DNA from: Leptolyngbyaceae cyanobacterium SM1_3_5
GTDB taxonomy: Bacteria > Cyanobacteriota > Cyanobacteriia > Elainellales > Elainellaceae
Length of the DNA stretch: 9,827 nt
Direction of reading: 5' to 3'
Assembly: GCA_012031475.1 (NCBI GenBank)
Contig: JAAUTJ010000126.1
Span: 1-9,827, forward strand
The notes under the pieces were generated by a model, which saw nothing but the letters and a program-made list of their open reading frames with translations, did no database searches and was not told where the DNA came from. This document shows, in pieces, positions 1 through 7,223 of the stretch (position 1 is its first letter; every line of letters begins with the position of its first letter). The translations under genes were made by a program, and so were the position numbers.

Positions 1-2
1 AA

Positions 3-698
3 CATTCACCTGGACAACGTGGATTTTTGGCGCAGGATATAGCCCAGCATTTCCGCTTAACCTGCTTGGGCATTGATGTGATCAGCGAAGACCTTTCTCA
101 GTCCTGGAAAACCGGAAGTTTCGGCATCATTGAAATCAATGCGGCTCCGGGTGTTTATATGCACCTCAAGCCTGCGATCGGTGCGAGTGTCGATGTTCCT
201 TCGCACATTCTCAAAACCTTTTTTGACTCTAGCCACGCAGCCAGAATTCCGATCATCACCTGCAATCGCGTGACGGCTCAGGAATTGCAGGAAATGATCG
301 ACTACAATTTTGCTTCAGCATCCCGACTGGACAATCGGGGCGGTTTGTCGCGAGGCAGTCTTGATTAATCGATCGCAAAAGCGCAGCATCCCGACTACAA
401 CACAAACATTCAAAATATGCTGCGCCATCCCAAACTCGACTTGCTAATCGCGGAATATTGGGACGAAATTTTGGATGAAGAAGGAATGTTTTATTCTGGC
501 AGCAACCTTCTGTTTCTCGACAATCCCACCGAGGTTGAAATGATGCTGGTTCGCGATCTGTTTGAAGACACGACGATCGCCATTCGTCAGCAAGATACAA
601 TCACGATTCAGCGCAAAGGCTTGATGGAGCAATATCAGCTTGGCGAAAATGAACCGTTCAGCCGCGTTTATCTCAAGGAAATTGCGACGATTCTTTAG
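3..698 (+). CDS. cphA2: Cyanophycin synthetase-like protein, probably CphA2 type (3' end; two frameshifts)
   Basis: The reading frame is open to the left edge, so the gene is 5'-partial. About 231 residues remain after frame repair. Residues 1-75 are the end of the ATP-grasp domain that adds amino acids to cyanophycin. The signature EINAAPG (nt 132-152), followed by MHL and then a DVPSHIL segment, matches CphA. In CphA1 a Mur-ligase domain opens next with a TGTNGKTTT P-loop after RIPI. Here RIPI is followed by TCNRVTAQE, so the ATP-binding loop is gone, and the domain stops about 150 residues later. CphA2 proteins of nitrogen-fixing cyanobacteria are known for this short, inactive Mur domain. 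They polymerise beta-Asp-Arg dipeptides using one ATP site. The frame is broken twice: one extra T in the TTTT at 308-311 and one missing A in the AAAA at 377-380. Between them the protein reads through HPDWTIGAVCREAV. The cyanophycin-synthetase relationship is firm. The CphA2 subtype is inferred because the N-terminal part is not visible. Confidence 0.8.
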
Positions 699-736
699 GG
701 TGTCGGCGAACAGCCGATCGCACAGTTCCACAAACT

Positions 737-766
737 ATCTTCCTCCAACTCGGGGAAGATTTTTTT
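737..766 (+). terminator. Intrinsic terminator after the cphA2-like gene
   Basis: A 7-bp perfect stem, ATCTTCC (737-743) with GGAAGAT (754-760), has two further C-G pairs (745/753, 746/752) around a bulged T. The loop is AACTC. A run of seven T follows (760-766). It lies 38 bp past the stop codon. The reverse strand has no T-run after the stem, so it acts on the + strand only. Confidence 0.8.
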
Positions 767-770
767 ATGC

Positions 771-1073
771 CTAAATGACGCCAGAAGCCAATTCACGAGT
801 AATCAAAATCTGAAATTTACCGGGCGGATTGCTGCTGTTCAATCTGCGAATGTTGAGGTGATAAGTTCCACTTGCCAGATGAATATCGCGCTCCATTGAG
901 ACGATCGGCAAATCGCTCGTGCTGCTAATTTGCAGCGCTTCACAAGTGTCTAAAATAGCTTCTAGCATCGGCAGTTCGATCGCGCCCGTTGCCCGCTCCA
1001 CCAAAGCCGCAGCAGATGGCGTGAGGCGATCGCGAAATTCGATCGTTTTGTCTTCGTTCATCGTCCAAATCAT
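771..1073 (-). CDS. Hypothetical protein, 96-100 aa
   Basis: I do not recognise the family. It is a soluble-looking 100-residue protein with no signal peptide, membrane segment or cysteine cluster; one Cys sits near residue 43. The first 60 residues look helical (TPSAAALVERATGA, then LEAILDTCEALQ). The C-terminal third is beta-like, with IHLASGTYHLNIRRL and FQILITREL separated by a polar SSNPPG turn. The first ATG is at 1073. A second ATG four codons later (1061, giving MNEDKTIEF) is equally plausible, and neither has a convincing Shine-Dalgarno. The stop lies a few bases beyond the T-run of the opposing terminator, so the two genes converge closely. The start is only 18 bp from that of the divergent gene at 1092. 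Coding status is supported by an intact frame in a window where many frames are broken, and by cyanobacterial codon use. Confidence 0.6.
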   Translation of the reverse strand: MIWTMNEDKTIEFRDRLTPSAAALVERATGAIELPMLEAILDTCEALQISSTSDLPIVSMERDIHLASGTYHLNIRRLNSSNPPGKFQILITRELASGVI

Positions 1074-1091
1074 CCATCAACAAAGCTATTT

Positions 1092-1484
1092 ATGAATCAC
1101 TACAGCGTTTGGAGTGCCGTTTTACTCGCTAGCACGGTTCAACTGCTCACTCCATCTCTCGCACAGGCTGACGAACCTGATCGTGCCATTGCCGTTCCGA
1201 TCAACACGGTCTTTATGCATCTCAGCGGTGAGCAACTGCAACTGTGGGTGGAGGGCGATCGCTGCGATCTGCCGCTTGAAGTCGTGCAGCAATCCGAGGA
1301 ACTTGACGAACTAACCGAAGTGCAAATTCATCTCACCCACACGGTTTTGGCGGACTCAAACTGTCTTGAAGAAACCGTGCCGTTCAGGTTGCCCATTGAT
1401 GTGCAGCAGTCGATCGAATCCGGCAACCTTTACCGAATTTTGGTGAATGACTACGACTTGACGATCGATATCACGAATCGATAG
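1092..1484 (+). CDS. Hypothetical exported protein, 130 aa
   Basis: I do not recognise the family. Residues 1-26 form a plausible Sec signal peptide: a short polar start (MNHYS), a hydrophobic stretch (VWSAVLLASTVQLL) and a cleavage-type LAQA followed by DEP. The N-region lacks the usual Lys/Arg, which makes the signal a little weak. The mature part of about 104 residues is acidic and looks beta-rich. It has two cysteines (in GDRCDLP and SNCLEE) that could form a disulphide in the periplasm. The sequence IAVPINTVFMHLSGEQLQLW reads like an opening beta hairpin. The frame is intact. There is no clear ribosome binding site before the ATG at 1092. The promoter must overlap the divergent gene at 771-1073, because only 18 bp separate the two starts. 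Confidence 0.65.
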   Translation: MNHYSVWSAVLLASTVQLLTPSLAQADEPDRAIAVPINTVFMHLSGEQLQLWVEGDRCDLPLEVVQQSEELDELTEVQIHLTHTVLADSNCLEETVPFRLPIDVQQSIESGNLYRILVNDYDLTIDITNR

Positions 1485-1491
1485 CCCGATC

Positions 1492-1517
1492 GGGGATTGA
1501 GCCAGCACCCAATCCCC
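1492..1517. terminator. Hairpin between converging genes, terminator-like but lacking a T-run
   Basis: A perfect 8-bp stem, GGGGATTG (1492-1499) with CAATCCCC (1510-1517), encloses a 10-nt loop. It sits in the 45-bp gap between the stop of the exported protein (+) and the stop of the debranching enzyme (-). Such a position suits a shared terminator. Neither side has a following T-run, so it may only pause polymerase or protect 3' ends. Confidence 0.4.
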
Positions 1518-1529
1518 AACCAGAATCAA

Positions 1530-3866
1530 CTACGCTTCGATCACCACGCGCAGATTGCCGCGCTTTTTAACGACGCGGCAGGCGGTTGTGCCGTTCGATC
1601 GCTCAAACTCCAAATCGAGCAGCGTTTGACCGACGCGCAGATTTTGCAGCGAGAGGCGGTTGATCGATTCGGGCAGGGCGGGATCGATGATGCGGAGATA
1701 GTTGCTCGGTGCGTCGGGCACGAGATTGACCATCATGTGCAGCAGTTGGAAGATTGTTCCGGTTGCCCAAGCTTGTGGCGTACAGGCGACCGGATACTGA
1801 ACTGGACTTCCTTCGCCCAGTCGCTCGTAGCCGCAGAACAGTTCCGGCGGACGCTGATAAGGCTGCTGCATCGTCATGTCAAACAAGCCTTGTGCAACTT
1901 CGAGGGCTTGATCGACATAGCCGATCGATCGCAGCCCCATCGCCGTCAGGCTGTTGTCGTGCGGCCAAACCGAGCCGACGTGGTAGCCCATCGGGTTGTA
2001 GGCAGGTGACAAGCTGCTGAGCGTCCGAATTCCCCAGCCGTTGAACATATCGGGAGCCTGTAAGCGTTCCGCGACGCTGTTCGCCTTTTCAGGCGTGAAA
2101 ATGCCCAAATGCAGACAGTGACCGGGATTTGAGGAAATGCTATCGACCTGATTGCCTTCTCCGTCCAGCGCGAGGGCGCAAAAGTCGAGGTCTTCCATCC
2201 AGAAGTCACGGTTGAAGCGCTCCTTCAGGTCGGTGGCTTCTTCCAGCCAGCGATCGGCCAAGTCGAGCCGCTTTTTCATCCGGGCAATTTCGGCAAGGCG
2301 AATCTTGGCGGCATAGACGTAAGCTTGCACTTCGCACAGGGCGATCGAGCCTTTTCGCCATTTTGCCGTGTCGATCGACAATACAGTCGCCCGAATCTTT
2401 CCAGCCCTGATTCACCAGTCCGCGCTTCGATCGACGGCTGTAAGCGAGATATCCAGTTTCTTGCAGGTTGAAGTCGATCCAGTCCATTGCGGCCAGAGCG
2501 TTCAGCCAGAGGCGATCGAGCGTTTCGCGATCGTGTGTCCAGGCGTAGTATTCGGCATAGAGCATCAGCCATAAGGGAGTGGCGTCGATCGTGCCGTAAT
2601 AGGGCGTATGCGGAATTTCGTGGCATCGTGCCATTTCACCCATCCGCAGTTCATGCAGAATTTTTCCGGGTTCTTCTTCGCGCCAGTTGTCGTCGGTTTT
2701 GCCTTGATACTGGGCAAGCACGTTGAGCGTGTGGCGGGCTAGGGTCGGGTCAAGAATCAGCGTTTGCGAAGCGGCGATCAGCGAGTCGCGTCCGAACAGC
2801 GTCGAGAACCAGGGCACTCCGGCGGACAGCGCTTTGTCTTTCCCGAAGGTTTGCCTCAGGATGAAGATATCCTGCTCGGCGCGTTCGATCACCTGGTTAA
2901 AGGCTTTGTTGTCCGATCGCAAGCGCGTCACTTGCTGCGCCCATTCTTTTTCTTCGAGCAGTTCGGCAGCTTTGGCCTGCATCAGCGTCACGGGCGGATT
3001 GACGGCAGAAGTCGTTCGTCCGTTTGTGAGCAGTTGCAGCCGATAGCCGAGCTTTTGCGTTTCGTGCGTCCCCAAAGTGAGATGCCAAACAGCGGTGTAG
3101 CCTTTGAGGGCGGAAGGCTGCTGGTGGACAAATTCGATTCGCGACTCCATCAGCGTCCCGTCGAGTCCCTGATAGGCGATCGCCATTTCTCGCGGGTTGT
3201 CCGGCAGGCCGTTCCAGTTGGTGGTTTGGCGCTGCGCCTGCGCGATCGCCTCGGTGAGGGTTGCTTCCGCAGAATACGAATTGTGGTCGTTGCCGCCGAT
3301 CATCGCCACCACTTCGGGCAGTTCGCCGCCTGCCGAGTCGGTCAGCCGCAGCATTTGCCGCGCTGCTCGCGAGCGTTGCCGCGCACTTCAAACAGATCCA
3401 TGAAGTCAGCCGCAAAGCTCAAGCTCAGTTCAAAGCTGACCGGATTGGTGCTGTAGTTGGTGATCGTCATTTCCTCAAACAGTCCGCCGTTGAGGACGAG
3501 TTCGCGCTGAATGCCAACCGTTTCGGCAGGGAGGCGATCGTCCACCTGCGGATTCGCACATAGCGCAGAGAGGACAAAGCCTTTTTGGGCGTTGCTGCTG
3601 AGCAGAATGGGCGATCGGCCTTCGATCTGTAGCTCTAGCCGACTCAAAAAGCGCGTATCGCGGCAAAACAAGCCTAAGCTCGTGGTCGTTCCTTCTTCGA
3701 GGCAGCCCGAAATATTACCGAGCGTATCTGTGATCAAAAACAAATCGTCATCTTTTAGGGTCAGCGTTGGCTGTGGGCGCTCACTGATGACGCAAGGCCA
3801 TTCGGTCAGCGGGAATTCAGCGGCGGGAAGAAAGGTGCGTCCATCCAGTTCGATCATGTCTGGCAT
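1530..3866 (-). CDS. Amylo-alpha-1,6-glucosidase / glycogen-debranching-type glycoside hydrolase (two frameshifts)
   Basis: This is a cytoplasmic enzyme of the COG3408 family, expected to hydrolyse alpha-1,6-linked glucose at branch points of glycogen-like glucans. Joined over two single-base errors it is 778 residues. Residues 1 to about 210 are the beta-rich N-terminal domain typical of the bacterial GDE_N_bis type. Markers are TLKDDDLFLITDTLGNI, GLFCRDTRFLSRLEL and EEMTITNYS. Residues of about 320-778 are the alpha/alpha-barrel catalytic region. Motifs are WFSTLFGRDSL (359), GTIDATPLW, NQGWKDSGD (about 490), SVWPHDN (632-638) and VACTPQAWA (693-701). The first shift is a missing A at the run read as TTT 3354-3356 on +; repair gives NAREQRGKMLRLTDS. 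The second is an extra A at TTTT 2352-2355; repair gives GKMAKGSIALCEVQ. The start may be the ATG at 3866 or the one at 3857. The GT4 gene lies upstream on the same strand. The real substrate could differ from glycogen, because this subfamily is poorly characterised. Confidence 0.9.
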
Positions 3867-4020
3867 TGTATGAGCAAGGGTCGTAGTGAGCGGGGATCAA
3901 GTATCAATCGGCCTATAGATCTATGATGCACTCAGAGCGCAAGCGATCGCAGCCCAACTGTAAAGCTTGAATAAACGCTGAACGGCGCAATAAATATTTA
4001 ATTTTAGACAAGTTTCTTCA

Positions 4021-4055
4021 AAAGAAAACGCCAGGTTGCAATTACAATCCTGGCG
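4021..4055 (-). terminator. Intrinsic terminator after the GT4 gene
   Basis: On the minus strand the stem CGCCAGG/CCTGGCG (7 bp) is extended by CAA/TTG past a bulged base, with a loop of about 6 nt. The transcript then runs into TTTTCTTT (complement of 4021-4028). It lies 37 bp past the glycosyltransferase stop. It should separate that transcript from the debranching gene further downstream. Confidence 0.75.
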
Positions 4056-4091
4056 ACGTAAATTTAATTTTCGATCGATGTCTTGGACGGT

Positions 4092-5165
4092 TTAGCGACT
4101 CAGGCTCACCGATCGCACATGTCCATTCTGAGACACTTTCTGCTCGATCGTCTGCCGATAAACTGCTTCGTAGCCATCCACCATGCAGCGAACGCTGAAG
4201 TTGTCGATTACGTGCTGGCGGCAGACTTGCCGATCGAGCGTCGGGATTTTGTCGATCGCCTCAACGCATTCGTCAATGTCCTGACACAAGAAGCCGGATT
4301 TGCCATGTGCGATTACTTCAGTGGTGGAGCCGAGTTCGATCGCAATCACGGGCGTTCCTGCCGCCATCGATTCGATCATCACCAAGCCAAACGGTTCGCT
4401 CCAGGTAATCGGAAACAGCGTGGCAACCGCGCCGCCCATCAGGATATTTTTCTGGACGTGGTTGGCTTCACCTAAGTATTCGATTTGTTTGCCGTCGATG
4501 TGCGGCTTAATCATCGTTTCGTAATATTCGACATCGACGACATCGACTTTGCCTGCAATTTTCAGATGCCAGCCCGATCGCTTGGCAATTTCGATCGCCA
4601 GATGCGTTCCTTTCTCCGGTGAAATTCGACCCAAAAAGGCGAGATAGGGTGGATTGTCCGGTTGCGGATAGAAGTTGTAGCTGTCTACATCCACGCCATT
4701 GTAGACGGTTGAGACGTAGTTAAGGCCGAGTTCCAGCTTGCGCTGTGTGTTGGAAATGCTGATGTAGGGCTGCTTGTGAGCGTATTTGAACAGCTTTTCG
4801 TTGTCGGGCGTGAAGATGCCGTGCAGCGTGTGGACGGTCGGGGTTTTGACCAGGTTGCAGTAGGGCAAGGCCGCGCAGCCCATGTGCGAGTGAATTATGT
4901 CAAACTCCGAGGCATGTTCGTAGACGCGGCTCAGGTGCAGCATTTCATAGATGCCGTACTCTTTCACAGTTGGGTCGAGCCGCAAGGCTTGGGGGTGAAC
5001 CGATTCCAACTTTGCCAGCGTAATCGAATCGCCAGAGGCAAACAGCGTGACATCGTGACCCCGACGGACTAATTCATCGGTGAGCAGACCGACCACCAAC
5101 TCAATGCCGCCATACCCAGGCGGGGGAACACGTTCCCATAAGGGCGCAATCTGGGCAATTCGCAT
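4092..5165 (-). CDS. Glycosyltransferase family 4 (GT-B fold, group 1)
   Basis: An intact 357-residue retaining glycosyltransferase that transfers a sugar from a nucleotide-sugar donor. The acceptor is not known. Residues 1 to about 165 are the acceptor-side Rossmann domain, with the N-terminal PPGYGGIE loop (15-22) and DIIHSHMG (89-96). The donor-side domain starts near 170 with YLAFLGRISPEKGTHLA (174-190). It carries the family E-x7-E motif in EPFGLVMIESMAAGTPVIA (257-275). The final residues continue as an amphipathic tail. There is no signal peptide or transmembrane segment, so it is cytoplasmic or membrane-peripheral. The ATG at 5165 is supported by GGAG (complement of 5174-5177) eight bases upstream, the clearest ribosome binding site in the window. 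It precedes the debranching-type hydrolase on the same strand, with a terminator between them. It could act in storage-glucan, exopolysaccharide or compatible-solute synthesis. Confidence 0.9.
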   Translation of the reverse strand: MRIAQIAPLWERVPPPGYGGIELVVGLLTDELVRRGHDVTLFASGDSITLAKLESVHPQALRLDPTVKEYGIYEMLHLSRVYEHASEFDIIHSHMGCAALPYCNLVKTPTVHTLHGIFTPDNEKLFKYAHKQPYISISNTQRKLELGLNYVSTVYNGVDVDSYNFYPQPDNPPYLAFLGRISPEKGTHLAIEIAKRSGWHLKIAGKVDVVDVEYYETMIKPHIDGKQIEYLGEANHVQKNILMGGAVATLFPITWSEPFGLVMIESMAAGTPVIAIELGSTTEVIAHGKSGFLCQDIDECVEAIDKIPTLDRQVCRQHVIDNFSVRCMVDGYEAVYRQTIEQKVSQNGHVRSVSLSR

Positions 5166-5173
5166 CGTTATAT

Positions 5174-5177
5174 CTCC
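5174..5177 (-). promoter_or_regulatory. Shine-Dalgarno of the GT4 gene
   Basis: GGAG on the minus strand lies eight nucleotides before the ATG at 5165. It fixes the start of the glycosyltransferase. Confidence 0.7.
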
Positions 5178-5257
5178 GGTTGATGAGGACTTGTATAAAT
5201 CAGTAAAAATGTTGCCTTATCTTACGAATTACGAGAAATGATTGCATCCGGCGAGAG

Positions 5258-5276
5258 AGGTAAAGTTTTAGTAAAG
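5258..5276 (-). promoter_or_regulatory. Pho-box-like tandem direct repeat upstream of the GT4 gene
   Basis: On the minus strand, CTTTACTA and CTTTACCT lie 11 bp apart, start to start, with a 3-bp spacer. The known cyanobacterial PhoB/SphR box is two or three 8-bp CTTAACCT-like units with 3-bp spacers. Here one unit matches 7 of 8 positions and the other 5 of 8. The repeat sits about 95 bp before the glycosyltransferase start. The region is AT-rich, so chance is a real alternative. Confidence 0.25.
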
Positions 5277-5368
5277 TCTTTGACCGGGCTGGGCGTTTTC
5301 ACAGCGATCGCTTAAAATCCGCTTCCCATCTGCATTTCACTCTCTTTAGGATAAGTACATATACCCAA

Positions 5369-5406
5369 ACTTATGGCGATCGCACCAATCGCGGATCACC
5401 ATAAGT
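5369..5406. repeat. Long imperfect hairpin containing a HIP1 site
   Basis: Perfect 8-bp arms, ACTTATGG (5369-5376) and CCATAAGT (5399-5406), continue after one mismatch into GATC/GATC and then GC/GC past one bulged G. The loop is 7 nt. The left arm includes a GCGATCGC octamer. No T-run follows on either strand. It lies between the pgeF terminator and the glycosyltransferase promoter region, and its function is unknown. Confidence 0.5.
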
Positions 5407-5421
5407 AAGCATTTATGCCAC

Positions 5422-5446
5422 AAAAATCTCTACCTTTGGATAGAGG
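5422..5446 (-). terminator. Intrinsic terminator after pgeF
   Basis: Read on the minus strand, CTCTA and CC pair with GG and TAGAG around a bulged T and a 3-nt AAA loop, followed by A and five T (complement of 5422-5426). It starts only 6 bp after the pgeF stop codon. The loop is small, but the position and T-run fit. Confidence 0.6.
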
Positions 5447-5452
5447 AAGTAT

Positions 5453-6238
5453 TTAACGGCTGACAATGCCCGACCACTGCACCTGCTTGAGCCGTTCCCG
5501 CCGATAGGAAAAGAAAAATTCTGCGTCTTGAAACGTGCAGAACGGCGCGATCGACACTTGTTCTGCGGCAAAGCCCAACTGCTGAAGCTGAATGCGGTTG
5601 ATTGTGCGGATGTCGAGCCGGACGCGATCGCGAGCTTGCGGAACGGTATCGATCTGGGGGTCGCTCAGCAGCGGTGATTCGGGAACTTGAGCCAGCTTTT
5701 CTAATCGAGCCTGATCATCTTCAACATCAGGAAAAATCGAAGCCGCCACTTCTGCCGCGCAGCTTGTCGAAACCTGATAGACTTCTCCGGCGATCGCTGG
5801 TCCCAACGCGACGCGCAAATTTTCGATGCGGCTACCTTGGGCTTGCAGGCGGGCGATCGATCGCGGCACAATTCGCAAGCTCGTTCCGCGCCATCCCGCA
5901 TGAACCGCAGCGACCTGACCTGTTTGAACGTCGGCAATTAAGGCGGGAACGCAGTCAGCAGTTGCCACCCAAACGGCTTGATTGGCCTGAGTCGAGATCA
6001 CGCCGTCTGCCGGGGATCGATCGTCTGGGCTGACCGTGATTTCATCGGGCACGAGAACTTCATTGCCATGCACCTGCCGCACCCAATTGGCCGAGGCAGA
6101 GCGATCGAGAATCGGCGTTAAGCTTTCGGGACGGCGGGGTGCAAACTGGCGCGTGAAAAAGCCGTGCGACCAAGCGTCGAGCAGGCTACAGCGCAGGTAA
6201 GGCAAACCTTCCAAATTTTCCCAGTGCCAGTGGTGCAT
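5453..6238 (-). CDS. pgeF: Peptidoglycan editing factor PgeF (YfiH/DUF152, laccase-like fold)
   Basis: An intact 261-residue protein of the YfiH family. In E. coli PgeF removes L-serine wrongly incorporated in place of L-alanine in peptidoglycan precursors. Relatives have also been reported with purine-nucleoside activities, so the substrate here is not certain. The zinc/active-site set is present: His57 in QVHGN, Cys96 in TADCVP and His113 in AAVHAGWRGT. GPAIAGEVYQV and the C-terminal FFSYRRE also match the family. It has no signal peptide, in keeping with a cytoplasmic enzyme. I place the start at the ATG at 6238; a TTG one codon upstream (6241) is less likely. It is divergent from birA, with 32 bp between the two starts, so their promoters must overlap each other or the coding ends. 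Confidence 0.93.
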   Translation of the reverse strand: MHHWHWENLEGLPYLRCSLLDAWSHGFFTRQFAPRRPESLTPILDRSASANWVRQVHGNEVLVPDEITVSPDDRSPADGVISTQANQAVWVATADCVPALIADVQTGQVAAVHAGWRGTSLRIVPRSIARLQAQGSRIENLRVALGPAIAGEVYQVSTSCAAEVAASIFPDVEDDQARLEKLAQVPESPLLSDPQIDTVPQARDRVRLDIRTINRIQLQQLGFAAEQVSIAPFCTFQDAEFFFSYRRERLKQVQWSGIVSR

Positions 6239-6270
6239 CAAGCTAATTCTCGCGATCGGCTGAGCGTTCT

Positions 6271-7132
6271 ATGCTAGTCTATGCCGACCTTGCGATCGAT
6301 TGTTCACCTGTGGTCGATTCTTCTCGTCTTGCCGTTTTGATGGAACAGTTGGGATTGCCGCAACAGGCGATCGCCTGCGGATTGCCGACGCTTGATCTGC
6401 GAATTTTTGAGACGGTTAATTCCACGAATCGAACGCTGTGGGAACTGCTTGATGCCGGGGCGAGTGTGGGGCGGGCGCGATCGCTGCTCAGCAAGCGGCT
6501 GGACGCGGACAGTGGGGCAAAGTTTGGCAGTCGGAGCGGGGCGGACTGTATCTGTCGCTGGCGATCGCGCCGAACCTGCTGGCGATCGAAGCGAGCCAAC
6601 TGACGTTGAGTTGCGCGTGGGGAATTGCGGCGGCGTTGCGCGAATACGACATTCCGATCGGGCTGAAGTGGCCGAATGATTTGGTGTATCGCAATCAGAA
6701 AGTCGGCGGCATTTTGATCGAAACGCGCCTCCAGCACGATCGCGTCCGGCAAGCCGTCGTCGGCGTGGGGATCAACTGGGAAAATCCAATTGCGCCACCG
6801 GGGATCAATCTGCAAACGATCCTGAAGCAGCGGTTTCATCCGCAGGTTGCGCCGAAGCTGACTTCGCTGGAACTGCTCGCAGCGATCGCCATTTCAGGTA
6901 TTCTCAACGGTTACGATCGCTGGCAGCAGCAAGGAATCGATGCGATTTTGCCGGACTATCAGGTTTTGCTGGTAATATGGGGCAGTCGATCGAGGTCGAT
7001 CGCTGTCATGGACGGGTGATTGGTGTGACAAGGCGCGGTGAACTGCGCGTCAGTTTGCCTTCACCGGATGATCCGGCTTGGTCGCAAGAAATCTGTTTGC
7101 CGCCCGGAGCGATCAGCCTGGGGTATGGCTGA
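6271..7132 (+). CDS. birA: Biotin--[acetyl-CoA-carboxylase] ligase (two frameshifts)
   Basis: This cytoplasmic enzyme activates biotin as biotinyl-AMP and attaches it to the biotin carboxyl carrier protein of acetyl-CoA carboxylase. Frame repair gives about 287 residues. There is no N-terminal DNA-binding helix-turn-helix, so it is a monofunctional ligase that would not act as a repressor. Motifs in order are ETVNSTN, QQAAGRGQWGKVW (biotinyl-AMP loop), GGLYLSLAI, KWPNDLVY, KVGGILIE and VVGVGINW. The C-terminal SH3-like domain is LGNMGQSIEVDRCHGRVIGV and ends at the TGA 7130-7132. The first shift is one missing G in the GGGG at 6468-6471; repair gives GASVGAGAIAAQQ. The second is one missing G in the GG at 6971-6972; repair gives YQVLLGNMGQS. 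The ATG at 6271 is the first candidate. It has no strong ribosome binding site, so an internal start remains possible. Confidence 0.9.
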
Positions 7133-7223
7133 AGCTGCGATCGAACTGTTGCCAGCCGCCGATCATCGGGTATGATGTCTCAAGCCCTGCGCTTTTTGGC
7201 GATCGTTGCTCTTTCACGCCCAG

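Noticed and set aside
1497..2009. 170-aa open frame on the plus strand
   Set aside because: Antisense to the conserved C-terminal catalytic region of the debranching enzyme, with no recognisable domain.
2764..3456. 230-aa open frame on the plus strand
   Set aside because: It lies antisense to the debranching enzyme, whose motifs are clear on the minus strand. The translation is Arg/Gly/His-rich with no domain, typical of a shadow frame in GC-rich coding DNA.
3867..4020. Intergenic stretch between the GT4 terminator and the debranching gene
   Set aside because: One HIP1 site and AT-rich patches are present, but I could not support a specific promoter, RNA or small gene.
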